A stretch of 64,000 nucleotides of DNA from positions 558,001 through 622,000 of the forward strand of contig JBLDXI010000017.1 of NCBI GenBank assembly GCA_047495785.1, read 5' to 3'. Below the pieces are notes generated by a model. The model was not told the DNA's origin and did no database searches. It was given only the letters and a program-made list of their open reading frames with translations. The translations under genes and the position numbers were made by a program. How positions within the stretch are numbered: position 1 is the first letter of the stretch; every line of letters starts with the position of its first letter. Shown piece by piece: positions 33,308 through 45,037 of the stretch. The DNA is from Lepidodermella squamata (taxonomy: Eukaryota > Gastrotricha).

Positions 33308-35891
33308 TTAAGTCTTTGAGGATAGTCGCGGCCGAGGGGGTGATCGTCCGAAAAACGGCGCCAAAATCTGAATTAGAACATTTTGATTCAAAATTCTATC
33401 GCTCAATCAAATCAACTAACTTTGACCAAATAAATTAAGAAAATATTCAGGTAGCAATACGCCAGGGTGACTAGAGACACTGTTACGTGTACAGCATCTT
33501 TAGGCCATTGAACAGCGATGATCAAAACTCCGCCAGCTATTGTCACAGTTCCTATTGAAATGAAAGTAACTGCTGCCTTCAACTCATCGATTTTGTCAGC
33601 ATTCGTTCGATATCTTGCTCCAGCTTTGCATTTCTTAATACAAAAATTCATCATTAAAAATCGTAATTTTAAGGGTTAAAATCACCAGGCGGAGATCATA
33701 GCCTTTAAAACAAGCTGAAATAACTGCTAGCGTGTGAAAACTCAAAACTGCGAAGAGCAAGGCCATAGCATTGAAAATTTTGTAGTTCACGCGACATTCC
33801 AATTGATAGGGTTGATAGGCGGTTGAAGAATCCTCGGAATAGTAACGCGACAACTCAACCAAGCCAACTTCATTCAAGCCACCAATAGCGAGGAAACCAA
33901 CCACCAAAGCGATGTGTAGACTGATCCAAGTTCCAATGATTGCCATTGAATAAAAATTACGAAAACCATTGGCGTTCGATAGAATTCGAGATCCTTTGTC
34001 AAGCTTAGCGAACAACCCGGAGATGAAGCAAGCGAACCCTACGCTTATTAGGAAAGTCGAGGCTGAACAGTGGTAAGAAACACTGGAAAGTGTAGCCTCC
34101 GACATTGGCACAACTACCGGCCCGTAGCAGCACATTAAAACATTTCCTAATAGGCTCATTGAGTTTTCCGCTTTAAAAGCGGAATTTCCCTGGATATTCC
34201 AAATGAGCAACGCAACTGAAGACAAAGCAGCAACAACGGATAACGCTGAAAGAGAATTATACAAATTGTCAATCATGAAGCTGAAGTTGGGAACTGACTA
34301 ACCAAAGATCGTCCAGTAGATTGGATCACTCATTTGACTAACAAAAAATGCGATTATTTCAACGGAATCCTTAGGCGGTGATGTAGAGCCTCCATTCCAT
34401 TTCGGTCCTTTTTCGATCAAGTAGAAAGACCTATCTCCAGATCTAAAGTACGCAACGAAAACTTGTTTGGGGTTCAAGCTCTTTTCATTATTTAGCTGCA
34501 TTTGTGAAAACGCTATTGGAACGTATCCTAAGGTGTTGAGGGTGGTCTTTCGGTCAAAGTGATAAATACCCCGAAAGCCATTGACCTCCAGAGAGTAAAT
34601 TGCATCTTTCATCAATTCTGCGAAAAATCTGCTGTTCTGGCGAAATTTCTGTGAGCTTGTGGTCCAATCCATTAGGGTTGAGTTAAGCCTTTGCTTCAAA
34701 AGCTTCTCCGCCTGTTCGACAACAAATCCGGCGAATATTGTAATGCCATAGCAATCTGAGGGCCAAATCGAAAGTCCTGGCGCGTTTTTAACGCCATATA
34801 TTTTGGCATCGAGAGCTGTGGAGAATTCGGCAGCTGTTAGACCACCGCTGTCCCGGTAGTCCGGGCCGAAAAGGGTTGTCATTTCCATGAATGAAAAGTA
34901 GAGCCATCCTTGGATCGCTTCTCTCAGCATCCTCCTAGTACACCAAGATCTGACATAAGCTGGAATTTCGACAGTTTCAGGGTCGATTATGATCCAATCA
35001 CTTGCGAAGATGACGTAGCCGGTTCCGAACATGCCGTAGTAGTGAAGCCAGCATGCTAAACTAGCCGGAGAATCTGTGTTTGCTAGAATCACCCTGGGCT
35101 CCGTTTTGTGCATAGCATTGACGGCCGCTGACATCTCAGCCGCATCTTCCGACATGAAAGTTACCTTCCCCAACCAAATAACGCTGATGTTCATACTGCT
35201 CAACACTGGGAGCATGTATTTTTCCTGATCGTTGAAATAGGCGAGGTCTTCGGAGAATATGGCGAGACGTTGCCATCCGTAATGGCGCATGAAATGAGCG
35301 ACAGCATCGCAGGTGAATAGCGGAGATGGGTAGAGCTGGAAAACAGCGTCAAATCGTTTTCGGTTCTTCAAGACGGCCTCATTTTGAAAGAAAAGCGTCA
35401 GCCCGGTGATGTTGAGCTGCTTTATGGACTGGGCGACGACAGACTGACCTTGGGTCGAGCACCAACCGGAAATTACCAAGGGGATTCGGGTTTCATTGGC
35501 GTTATGAACTAACTCTCGAACGGTTTCAGATATAGCTACCGCGTCATCGCACTACATAGATGATAGCTTCATCGAAGGTCAAACTTGCTGTAGAAGAATT
35601 CCTTACCTGGTCATCGATTATCTCGATTTGAAGGTCGTAGTTTTGAAGCCACCGCTTCTCAGCCTGGAGAGTTTTAAAGCGATCCAGGGCGATTTCCATG
35701 CCTTTAGTGCACAACGGACCCACTCCGTAGCTTTGTCCCCCATAGTTGACATGAGCCAGCAGCGTTACAACTTGTTTCTTGGAAGGATTCAATTCGCTTT
35801 TAACAAATCGATCCAAGCTAGCGTTTAGATAAACCATTTCGCCTGCTGCGAAGGCTGTTAGGAACGGCAAAAGGATGAGCATTTTTCTCAT
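33308..35891 (-). CDS. GABA-B-like class C GPCR, paralogue 1
   Basis: Five minus-strand exons: 35891–35607, 35551–34303, 34245–33686, 33633–33421, 33367–33308 (788 aa). Signal peptide, then a Venus-flytrap ligand-binding domain (about residues 20–480). It has features of the GABA-B receptor ectodomain: SGWCSTQGQSVVAQS, the FxxxFQLYPSPL region and HYGWQRLAIFSED. Next comes a seven-helix domain joined directly without the cysteine-rich domain of mGluRs, as in GABA-B receptors. Helix 1 starts at ALSVVAALSSVALLIWNI. The cytosolic tail is very short (RSPPRPRLSSKT), with no coiled coil for heterodimerisation. Ligand and G-protein coupling cannot be stated. Its 5' flank (about 35930–36060) resembles that of paralogue 3, so promoters were copied too. 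Confidence 0.87.
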
Positions 35892-36780
35892 TATCTTTTC
35901 GAAAAATTGTATTTGAATGCAACTACTGAATCTGTGGCGGAAATCCGGCGTCTGGGGATAAACGTGACTACGCGGCGTGTTTGATTATTATCGCATGATT
36001 AACTATAGACTTTGAATTAGGCACGTTCTGCTGTCTTTTGATCACCCGATTTCAAGTTCGAAAGTATTCCCCTGATTTCATTGTTTCGGTTTTGAAAAAA
36101 ACAAGCCTCACTCGTATTTCGTACTCAAAAACCGTACCTACGCTTGATACTTGGCAGTTCGGTATGAATCGAAGCAGTACAAGGATTACTACCACAGAAA
36201 AAACAGCAGCGAGTACCATTTATTTTCAAATAACTTGAAACTTTCTCGGCCATAAGGGCGATTTCGGAATTCTGACTTTGCAAGTTCCAGCTCCGCCAAT
36301 TTTTCGAATTTTTGTGTCTCCGTTATGGAATTCTGCTTTTGGATGTTGCCTACAAATCCTATGAATTCATCCGCCCAAGTGCTTAGAGCAGCATACGTGC
36401 ATCGATTTTCCCACTAGTTCCTTCCTTTGTCTGATAATTCGAAAATTCGATCTTTTGGCTTAGCTGAAAATAAATTCGATCGGGAAAGGGTTAAATATAG
36501 CCGAAAAAAATCGAATTTTCGAATTATCAGACAAAGGAAGGAACTAGTGGGAAAATCGATACATGTATGCTGCTCTAAGCACTTAGATGCGTAGTTCGCA
36601 TCTGGTTTCAATCAATTTCACTGAAAATTTCAATCGCGCTAGTTTTTGAATATATAGATTCATCCGGATGCATTCATAGGATTCCTCAGCCAGGTTACCG
36701 TTCTTGTCTTAGTCTTTCTTTCTTTCTTTCTTTCAGTTTTTACGGCATTTACGAGCGGCTTCGGCTCAAAATCACTAATA
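35892..36780. other. Intergenic region upstream of receptor 1
   Basis: Holds a promoter-proximal block shared with the 5' flank of receptor 3 (gtctggggataaacgtgact region), the hairpin MITE listed separately, and a (TTTC)n microsatellite at about 36713–36736. Confidence 0.55.
36377..36584. mobile_element. Hairpin MITE
   Basis: About 208 bp with inverted arms of roughly 73 bp, from aagtgcttagagcagcat through ccttcctttgtctgataatt to cgaaaattcgat. Only scattered mismatches between arms. No transposase frame. No clear target-site duplication. Confidence 0.75.
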
Positions 36781-36842
36781 AACCGCAGAACAACACAAAT
36801 GAAAAGAATTATAACGAACATAATTCGTCTTCAATTCTTTGA

Positions 36843-39451
36843 GGAAAGCCGTGGCCGAGGCGAATGTCCAAAAAATGGCGCCAAAAGCTATGTAAAACAT
36901 ATGATCCAAAAAAATTTCACAATAAATTTTGACTCACCTTAATCAAGTAAATTATGAAAATATTTAGGTAACAGTATGCCAGGGTGATCAGAGGTACAGT
37001 CATGTGTACAGCCCATTGAATAGCGACGATTAACACCCCACCAGCTAAGGTCATGGCTTCTAATGAAATGAACGTAACCGTTGCCTTCATCTCATCGATG
37101 ATGTCAGCATTGCCTCAGCTTTGCATTTCTTAATAAAAAATTTAAAATTTAAAAATCGAGATTCTTAGGTTTAAAATAATCACCAGGCGAATGCTTGAGA
37201 GGAATAACGTTATGGAGACTCCACTCAAGGAAAATGCTGTTAACGCAAACACGAAAATCGATAATTTATCATCGAGGCAAAAAATGTGCAAAAAATGGTC
37301 GCCCACACAAATTAAATCACCATTTTTCAGCCACACACCATTACGCACTAGAAAATGACCGGTCGCAGGTAAACTGCAGCGATTTTCACCTTGTTAGACT
37401 CAATTTATTCTAAATCCAAATACATATTCGGAAAGCTCAGGTCAGCGCGATTGGATCGGCCGAAAAAAATATTTAAAAAATCGCAATATTAAAGATTGCA
37501 GCGAATAAAGATTATCTCCAGCGATTCATGGAATTCCGCTAGCGTATTGTGGAATCACTTGAGAAAATATTGGCGATTTGGCACAAATATATTAATATCT
37601 CGACACACAAGCATGATCCTAACCGTACTAATTCTAAATTCTAACCGTAAATGTAATTTCGCCTCTTTCCCTTGCCCAGATTCCCCTATTCGATCTGTCC
37701 ACGGTTGCTTAGGGGCCCCTCTTCGGGAACTTGCATTTTAAATTGAACCGTCAGAATATCTTAATGCGCTGAGTGATGCGGTATCACTCCGGGAGATCCC
37801 ACATTAAACGGAATTCAACAAAACCGATAATTTTAGTTCGCTGAAACGACAGCTTACGCTCGGAACAGAAATCGATGATACCTATAGTACTCTAATTAAA
37901 TATAGTTTCACATAACATATATGCCGAATTATTATCCCATGCTCAATTTAATTCCCCAGCCTGTTTAAGCCCCCAGTTTCCAGGTCGTTTGAAACAATAA
38001 GAACCTAAAATTGCAGCCCGCGATACAAATTTAAACGCCGCGCAAGAATATTTTGCATTGATCTTCAATTGGGTAACCCGTAAATGGTCAAAAGATCTTT
38101 TGCGAATTGGAATAGCGAGAAATAACTCATGTTATGACGAACTAAAACTTCAAAACTTTGTTCTGAAGGCGTTGAAAATTAAAAAAAAAATCTTCCTGGT
38201 CATCGAAAAGACGCGGAAGAAAATGAAAAAGAAACCGAAAAAGACTTGTACGCCGATGAAATTTGGTTTTGGATTTCATGAACTTTCAATTTCTTTTTGA
38301 TTCTGTTTGTGCTCAGCACCTTTGAACTTCAATTGAAATAAGCTCATTTTTAGACCCCAGCCTGAATAAGCCCCCTGTTGTCGGTTGCTTTCAAACAATA
38401 AGATACTCGGATATTAATTCGGCAAATGCGGCATAAATTTTCATATAGTTTCATAGTGAGGAATTTTTCTATTCAATTTTATCGGAATCCATCGAAAATA
38501 TCGAAAATGGGCTTTTTATCACGAATCGCAGACGACTTAAGCTTCGTTGGCCAGGCATAGACCGATTACGGAATAATTTTGTCACATTATGGTCAAATCG
38601 TGTTCTCAAAGTTCTCAAACAATTATCATTACTTTTGCTTTACTATTCCTGTGAAATTAAAAATGTTGACGGATGTAATCTTTACTATACTTTTTAATCT
38701 TGGTCGGAAAATTAACAACACGTAGATCAGATGAGCTCGTCAAGTCTCAATTGAGATGCGCATAAAAAGGTGAAGCTGGAGATAATCTTGATTCGCGTAA
38801 ATCGCAACTGCAATCTTTAATATTGCGATTTTTTAAATATTTTTTTTCGGCCGATCCAATCGCGCTGACCTGAGCTTTCCGAATATGTATTTGGATTTAG
38901 AATAAATTGAGTCTAACAAGGTGAAAATCGCTGCAGTTTACCTGCGACCGGTCATTTTCTAGTGCGTAATGGTGTGTGGCTGAAAAATGGTGATTTAATT
39001 TGTGTGGGCGACCATTTTTTGCACATTTTTTGCCTCGATGATAAATTATCGATTTTCGTGTTTGCGTTAACAGCATTTTCCTTGAGTGGAGTCTCCATAA
39101 CGTTATTCCTCTCAAGGAAATAAATGCTATGCCATGAAAACCCAAAACTGCGAAGAGCAAAGCCATAGCATTTGTATATTCGTAGTTAAGACGGCATTCC
39201 GATTGGAAGGGTTGGTAGGCGGTTGAAGAATCCTCAGAATAGTAACGGGTTAACTCAATCAAGCCAACTTCATTCAAGCCACCAACAGCAAGGTAACCAC
39301 ACATCAAAGATATATGTAGATTGTAGACTGTTCCAAGTCCCAATGATTGCCATTGAGTAAAAGTAACGAAAACCATTGGCGTTCGATAGAATTCGAGATC
39401 CTTTGTCAAGCTTAGCAAACAACCCGGAGACGGAGCAAAGGAGCTCGACTT
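36843..39451 (-). pseudogene. Broken GABA-B-like receptor copy (paralogue 2) interrupted by an inverted-repeat element
   Basis: Recognisable exons on the minus strand are the last coding exon (LLAPFFGHSPRPRLSSKN, about 36902–36843), the helix 6–7 exon (about 37132–36950) and half of the helix 3–5 exon (about 39451–39117). Relative to paralogue 3, the helix 6–7 exon has a net loss of about 13 nt near AEA(M)LT, giving a frameshift. A further deletion removes residues near IQWA. A 1.9-kb element is inserted in the helix 5 exon. No ligand-binding exons exist upstream, so it is a non-functional partial duplicate. Confidence 0.8.
37194..39116. mobile_element. Long-terminal-inverted-repeat element inside receptor 2
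   Basis: Left arm about 37194–37526 and right arm about 38777–39116 are inverted copies, nearly identical for over 300 bp, starting cttgagaggaataacgttat. The 1.25-kb interior has no reading frame I can assign to a transposase. By alignment with receptor 3, insertion replaced about 24 bp of the host exon. Long TIRs suggest a foldback or Mutator-like non-autonomous element, but no clear target duplication was found. Confidence 0.75.
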
Positions 39452-39524
39452 CTCACTTCTCTCGAACGCAAATGGTGTTCGCTACTTTTAGTCGCTAATT
39501 GTGAAATTGTGAAAAATATCATCA

Positions 39525-39660
39525 TTTTTTGGATCATATGTTTTACATAGCGTTTGGTGCCATTTTTGGACATTCGCCTCGGCCACGGCTTTCCTCAAAG
39601 AATTGAAGGCGAATTATGTTCGTTATAATTCTTTTCATTTGTGTTGTTTTGACAGACCAA
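39525..39660 (+). repeat. Inverted copy of receptor 2 last exon and 3' flank
   Basis: The reverse complement of about 36785–36915 reappears here with only a few differences. It includes the last coding exon, its acceptor (tttacatag) and the 3' flank with ataattcg and cacaaatgaaaag. The receptor 2 pseudogene is thus flanked on both sides by inverted copies of its own 3' end. Confidence 0.75.
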
Positions 39661-39789
39661 GGTCAAAATTGCCCGAAATTTGGTGTCAACAGAACCGCCG
39701 AGCCATGGGCCATGGCCTACATTTTGCCGTCAGGTATTTTGCCATACGACGCATCGGTGAATCGGTGACCCAAAATAAAAGAAATTTTG

Positions 39790-39895
39790 ACAGACCCAGG
39801 ATTCGAATCCAAATATCGGATCTCGCAATCCATTTTTGGCAGTTGAAGTGTTAACAACGCTACGCATGAGAACATGAGCCGCTTTCTAACCTGGT
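39790..39895 (-). repeat. tRNA-like sequence (pseudo-tRNA or SINE)
   Basis: On the minus strand, gcgtagcgttgttaacac (A-box-like) is followed by an anticodon-arm-like stretch and a good T-arm/B box ggattcgaatcctggg. The acceptor stem does not pair cleanly. Likely a tRNA-derived repeat. Confidence 0.35.
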
Positions 39896-40305
39896 TCTTA
39901 AAGTATCCTGATAGCCCTAATCCGCACCATTTGAAATAAGTTTTGGCCAGATGAATTAAGTCGAAACTGTAAACACGCCAAGTGCGCTAGAGGCAAGTGA
40001 TGCGCAATTTACGGGCAAGTTAGATATTTAAACCATACTTTACTGCCGAAAATCATGTCATCCTCAACTAAACGTAAGGGCAGGCGTTTTCCGATTTTGG
40101 GACCCTTTTTCTCAATGTTACTCGTTGAACCCTTGACCTTTCATCGCTGGGCCGAACATTTGCATATAAAAAAATTACATGGCTTTTTAATTCGGGCAGT
40201 ACGGTTAAATTTTTCATTCACTGGGCTCCTTTTTGTTTTTGTTGTTGGTCAAGTATTATTTTTTAGTCAATTATCAAACAATGATCCCGAGTGCGGCTAA
40301 CAGGC

Positions 40306-40313
40306 TATAAATA
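40306..40313 (+). promoter_or_regulatory. TATA box of the cysteine-rich peptide gene
   Basis: TATAAATA, 75 bp upstream of the ATG at 40381. This is ideal spacing for a start near 40335–40340 and a 5'UTR of about 45 nt. The strongest core promoter in the window. Confidence 0.6.
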
Positions 40314-40380
40314 CTTGGTTCACCGCTGGGTAAAGCGTTATTCACAAACAGCTCACGCTTAAAATTCCTAACTTGCTAAA

Positions 40381-40629
40381 ATGACACTTGGAGCATCGAA
40401 GCTTTTCACGGCCGTTCTATTGGCTTGCATTTTGATCGCGTTCATGTCAGAGCCCGCAGCCGCGTGTCAAAAACTGTTTTGGCATTGCGGAAGAGGTGCT
40501 CCATGCTGCGGCAGCATGTATGTTTTCTTCACAGACATAATATCAGTACTTATAGACTGTCTACTCTTATATTTATTTGTTAGGTACTGTAAGTGTATTG
40601 GAGACCTCTGTACATGCGAGTTACACTAA
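40381..40629 (+). CDS. Small secreted cysteine-rich peptide with knottin-like cysteine spacing
   Basis: Exons 40381–40517 and 40584–40629, joined in phase 2 across a 66-bp intron, giving 60 aa. A strong signal peptide (hydrophobic core ending in PAAA) is followed directly by a mature chain of about 33 residues with eight cysteines. Spacing is C-x6-C-x5-CC-x4-C-x-C-x4-C-x-C. The adjacent CC and closely spaced pairs resemble inhibitor-cystine-knot peptides, a fold used by venom peptides, antimicrobial peptides and some hormones. The mature chain also has Trp, Lys and Arg residues. Reading through the intron instead gives a different 82-residue frame with a hydrophobic tail; the spliced form is preferred because it keeps adding cysteines. 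Target and activity are unknown. Confidence 0.65.
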   Translation: MTLGASKLFTAVLLACILIAFMSEPAAACQKLFWHCGRGAPCCGSMYVFFTDIISVLIDCLLLYLFVRYCKCIGDLCTCELH

Positions 40630-40739
40630 GCGCCGGGAGAAGCTGCGGAATTCGGGAAAACTAATATCTTCCATATTACGTCGACTCAGGCCAACATGCT
40701 GACGGCGACAAAACACTTTATTCTAGCCATATTGCTTTG

Positions 40740-41490
40740 TCGTGGCAAATTATCCACACCGTTGTACTGTCAATATCTCTCTGTAAATCCGAATAAAATG
40801 CAGGTTGACACATAAGGTCGAAAAGCTTTTGGTATTGTGCTGGTGTAAGAATCGATACAAGGCACGCTGCCAGGCTGTACAAACTTCGAAATTGTTGTTA
40901 AACTGAAAGCATTCCCTAACAATAACGAACAATGTGGCGCCGAACTGCTCCGTGCAATCCGAGGTGACCTAATTGTTCGGAACCCGATCCAGATATGATT
41001 CGTGATTTCCTGAGATACCTCAACATCAAATCAGACTTACTTTGCCATCGATACAGATCGCCTGCCAACCTTAGTTGATCGGAGCGAATTTAGTTTGGTA
41101 ACGGCCGCGCTTACCAATACAAATTGAGAAAGACCTCGCAAAACCGGTTGCTATGACCGTCCTCCATATTATTCTCTCGTTGCATACAGCCTGACAACGT
41201 TGAACTAAGACGAAAGGCGAAAAATACGGAGGAATTTAACCCCGACAGATGGTTGGATGATGACGGGAAATTGTTAAACCTCGTCGCAGTTCATGCCGTT
41301 TGGTATTGAACGCGGTGTATACTTCAATTATATCACCGCTATGCTTCGCGTCATGGCTTCACGGGTTCCGTTTTGATTCGAAAGAGCCAGTTGATATCCG
41401 CGGTGGCCTTCTCGGTATCGTTTACTCACCGCCCATATGTGAACTTTTTTTTTCGCATCGATTGATTGGCGAAATTAATTGAAAAATGAT
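40740..41490 (+). pseudogene. Decayed cytochrome P450 C-terminal fragment
   Basis: P450-like pieces in the right order but different frames. YLSVNPNKMQ (from 40753, I-helix end/J region) and DRLPTLVDRSEFSLVTAALT (41056, before the ExxR helix) share a frame. FNPDRWLDDDGKL (41235, PERF region), FMPFGIERG (about 41290, just before the haem-binding loop, whose Cys is gone) and RGGLLGIVYSPP (about 41399, C-terminus) are each shifted. Stops and at least three shifts make it non-functional. Higher GC than the surroundings fits an old exon without introns. Confidence 0.5.
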
Positions 41491-41661
41491 TAGGTAATTG
41501 AAAAGTAATAGCGTAATACCAACGAAACCAAGATGATTATATTATTCGCAAAATGAACGTATTTATTAAATTTTGATTTCGACTTTGAGATCGATTTTTC
41601 ATGTGAAAGCGAAGAAAATATTACTGAAAGCTGCATATTCCGATACATTACATTTTCCTGT

Positions 41662-44247
41662 TCAAGTTTTTGAGGAAAGTCGCGGCCGAGGAGGCGACCG
41701 TCCGAAAAATGGCGCCAAAATCTGTAAAAAAATTGTAATTCGAAATCGTGCGCAATTAAATAAAATACTCACCTTGATCAAATAAATAATGAAAATATTC
41801 AAGTAGCAGTAAGCAAGGGTGATTAGAGATACAGCGACATGTACAGCGTCTTTACGAGCCCATTGAACAGCGACGATCAAAACTCCGCCAGCTATTGTCA
41901 TAGCTCCTAATGAAATGAAAGTAACTGTTGCCTTCACATCATCGATTATATCAGCATTTGATCGATATCTTGCTTCAGCTTTGCATTTCTTAATACAAAA
42001 TTCATAAAATTAAAAATCGAAACTATCAGGGCTAAAATCACCAGGCGAATATCATAGCCCATGAAACAAGCTGAAATAATTGCTAGACCGTGAAACCCCA
42101 AAACTGCGAAGAGCAAGGCCGTAGTATTGAAATTTTCGTAGTTCAGACGGCATTCCAGTTGGAAGGGTTGATAGGCGGTTGAAGAATCCTCGGAATAGTA
42201 ACGTGTTAACTCAATCAAGCCAACTTCATCCAATCCGCCAATTGCAAGGAACCCACTCATCAAAGCGAAATGTAGACTGACCCATGTGCCAATGATTGCT
42301 AAGGAGTAAAAGTAGCGAACTCGAAAAGAGGTCGATAAAATTCTGGCTCCTTTGTCGAGTTTAGCGAACATCCCAGAAATGGAACAAGCAAACCCTATGC
42401 TTATTAGAAACGTCGCGGCTGAACAGTGGTTGGAAACAATGGTACTGGCAGATTCTAACATCGGAATAACTACCGGGCCGTAGCAGCATATTAAAACATT
42501 TCCGAGTAGGCTCACTGAGTTTTCGGCTTTAAACGCGGAGCTTCCCTTAAGATTCCAAATGAGTAGGGTAATTGACGAGAAAGCAGCAACAGCCGATAAA
42601 GCTGAAAGAGAATGATGAGAACAAGTTGTCAGAAGTTGTCAAGGTTGGAATCTGACTTACCAAAGATCGCCCAGTAAGCTGGATCACTCATTTGGCTAAC
42701 GAAAAATTCGATTATTACAACAGAATCCTTCGGAGGTGACGCAGCGCCTCCATTCCATTCCGGTCCTTTGTCAATCAGGTAGAAAGACCGATCTCCAGAT
42801 TTGAAGTAAGCAACGAATACTTGCCTAGGGTTCAAGCCCTTATCATTTAGCTGCATTTGTGAAAATGCTAACGGAACGTATCCTATTGTGTTGAGTGTAG
42901 TCTTCCGGTCGAAGTGATAAATCCCTCGAAAACCGTTGACCTCCAAAGAGTAAATCGCATCTTTTATCAATTCTGCGAAAAGACCACTATTCCTTCGAAA
43001 ATTCTGTGAACTTGTGGTCCAATCCATTAGGGTTGAGTTAAGCCTTTGCTTCAAAAGCTTCTCCGCCTGTTCGACAACAAATCCGGCGAATATTGTAATG
43101 CCATAGCAATCTGAGGGCCAAATCGAAAGTCCTGGCGCGTTTTTAACGCCATATATTTTGGCATCGAGAGCTGTGGAGAATTCGGCAGCTGTTAGACCAC
43201 CGCTGTCCCGGTAGTCCGGGCCGAAAAGGGTTGTCATTTCCATGAATGAAAAGTAGAGCCATCCTTGGATCGCTTCTCTCAGCATCCTCCTAGTACACCA
43301 AGATCTGACATAAGCTGGAATTTCGACAGTTTCAGGGTCGATTATGATCCAATCACTTGCGAAGATGACGTAGCCGGTTCCGAACATGCCGTAGTAGTGA
43401 AGCCAGCATGCTAAACTAGCCGGAGAATCTGTGTTTGCTAGAATCACCCTGGGCTCCGTTTTGTGCATAGCATTGACGGCCGCTGACATCTCAGCCGCAT
43501 CTTCCGACATGAAAGTTACCTTCCCCAACCAAATAACGCTGATGTTCATACTGCTCAACACTGGGAGCATGTATTTTTCCTGATCGTTGAAATAGGCGAG
43601 GTCTTCGGAGAATATGGCGAGACGTTGCCATCCGTAATGGCGCATGAAATGAGCGACAGCATCACAGGTGAATAGCGGAGATGGGTAGAGCTGGAAAACA
43701 GAGTCAAATCGTTTTCGGTTCTTCAAGACGGCCTCATTTTGAAAGAAAAGGGTCAACCCGGTGATATTGAGCTGCTTCATTGATTGGGCGACGACCGATT
43801 GACCTTGGGTCGAGCACCAACCGGAAATTACCAAGGGGATTCGGGTTTCATTGGCGTTATGAACCAATTCTCGAACAGTTTCAGAAATCGCTAAGGCGTC
43901 ATCGCACTATAAATAAGCGAAATTTTAGGAACCCTTATAGGATCCTCAGGAAACCTTACCTGGTCATCGATTATTTCGATTTGAAGGTCATAGTTTTGAA
44001 GCCACCGCTTCTCAGCCTGGAGGGTTTTAAATCGATCCAAGGCGATTTCCATGCCTTTTGTGCACAGCGGACCAACTCCATAGCTTTGTCCCCCATAGTT
44101 GACATGAGCCAGCAGGGTTATAACTTGTTTCTTGTTGGAAGGATTCAATTCGCTTTTAACAAATCGATCCAAGCTAGCGTTCAGATAAACCATTTCACTT
44201 GTTACTAATGCCGTTAGGAACGGCAAAAGGATGAGCCTTTTTGTCAT
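41662..44247 (-). CDS. GABA-B-like class C GPCR, paralogue 3
   Basis: Five minus-strand exons at the same positions as paralogue 1: 44247–43960, 43906–42661, 42601–42042, 41988–41773, 41721–41662 (789 aa). Signal peptide, Venus-flytrap domain, seven helices, and a short tail ending RPRLSSKT. Over about 650 bp of the ligand-binding exon I see no difference from paralogue 1, whereas sequence on both sides differs at several per cent, which points to gene conversion. Same ligand uncertainty as paralogue 1; the two proteins probably share ligand specificity because the identical block covers much of the ligand-binding cleft. Confidence 0.87.
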
Positions 44248-45037
44248 TATAGTATTGTATTCGAATGAATCGACTGAGTCTGTGGCGGAAATCCGTCGTC
44301 TGGGGATATGCGTGACTGCGCGGCGTGTTTGCTAATATGACCGCATGATGAACCCCAGATTTTGATTTAGGCACGTTCTGCTATGTCTTTTGATCATCAG
44401 AGTTCAAGTTCGAAGGTATTCGCTTGATTTCATCCCACTGTAGGCAAAACACGTCTCATTTTATCTCATTATCCTTCTTCGTACTCAAAAACCGCACCTA
44501 AGTTCGATGCTCATCAATTTAGTCAGAATCAAAGTAGGATGATGATTGCTTTGATGCGCCTCTGTTGAAATTAGCTCAGAAAAAGCGAGTATCAGTACCT
44601 ATTTGTCACGCGCCTTGAAAAAAATAAGGCATGCTAAAGCTAATTTTGTGAAGATTTTGGACAAAGATGATCTTACAAGCCGAGCTTCGCGATCTCCTAT
44701 ATAACTTCTAGCTGGTCAAATCACCGAAAATTGCCGGCTTCAGATGTAAAATCTAAGAATGAATATGAGGAATAATTAGAAGATATAACTGAATCTGGAA
44801 ATTCTGTGAATACTCAATCTTTCCGAAAAATTAGGAAATTTTCCGGTAAGCAGGTTTTTTGTCTATTATCAAAGGTGTGCGGACGAAATTATAGCTTCAC
44901 AACTGAAAAAAATCTATCAATGTTTTTTTTTAATATTTTTTTATTCTTATGAGCTAGAGTGAAAGCACGTGTTCATTCACTAAAACAAAAGTATTTATGA
45001 ATCTTAAAAACGTTATTATTTGAAAAAAAATAAAACT
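44248..45037. other. Divergent intergenic region, receptor 3 to MT1
   Basis: The first 150–200 bp resemble the receptor 1 upstream region (gtggcggaaatccgtcgtct). The remainder is AT-rich without a recognisable gene. Confidence 0.5.

Noticed and set aside
37195-37413. Frame repeated in both arms of the long-TIR element
   Set aside because: It is open only because the arms are inverted copies; it lacks any domain and is read from repeat sequence.
38897-39418. 173-codon frame joining receptor sequence to element arm
   Set aside because: A fusion of pseudogene exon and transposon arm, without the receptor's other exons; not a gene.
40055-40300. Basic/hydrophobic 81-codon frame upstream of the cysteine-rich peptide
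   Set aside because: Abuts the TATA box, has no domain and no poly(A) signal before the next promoter; likely chance.
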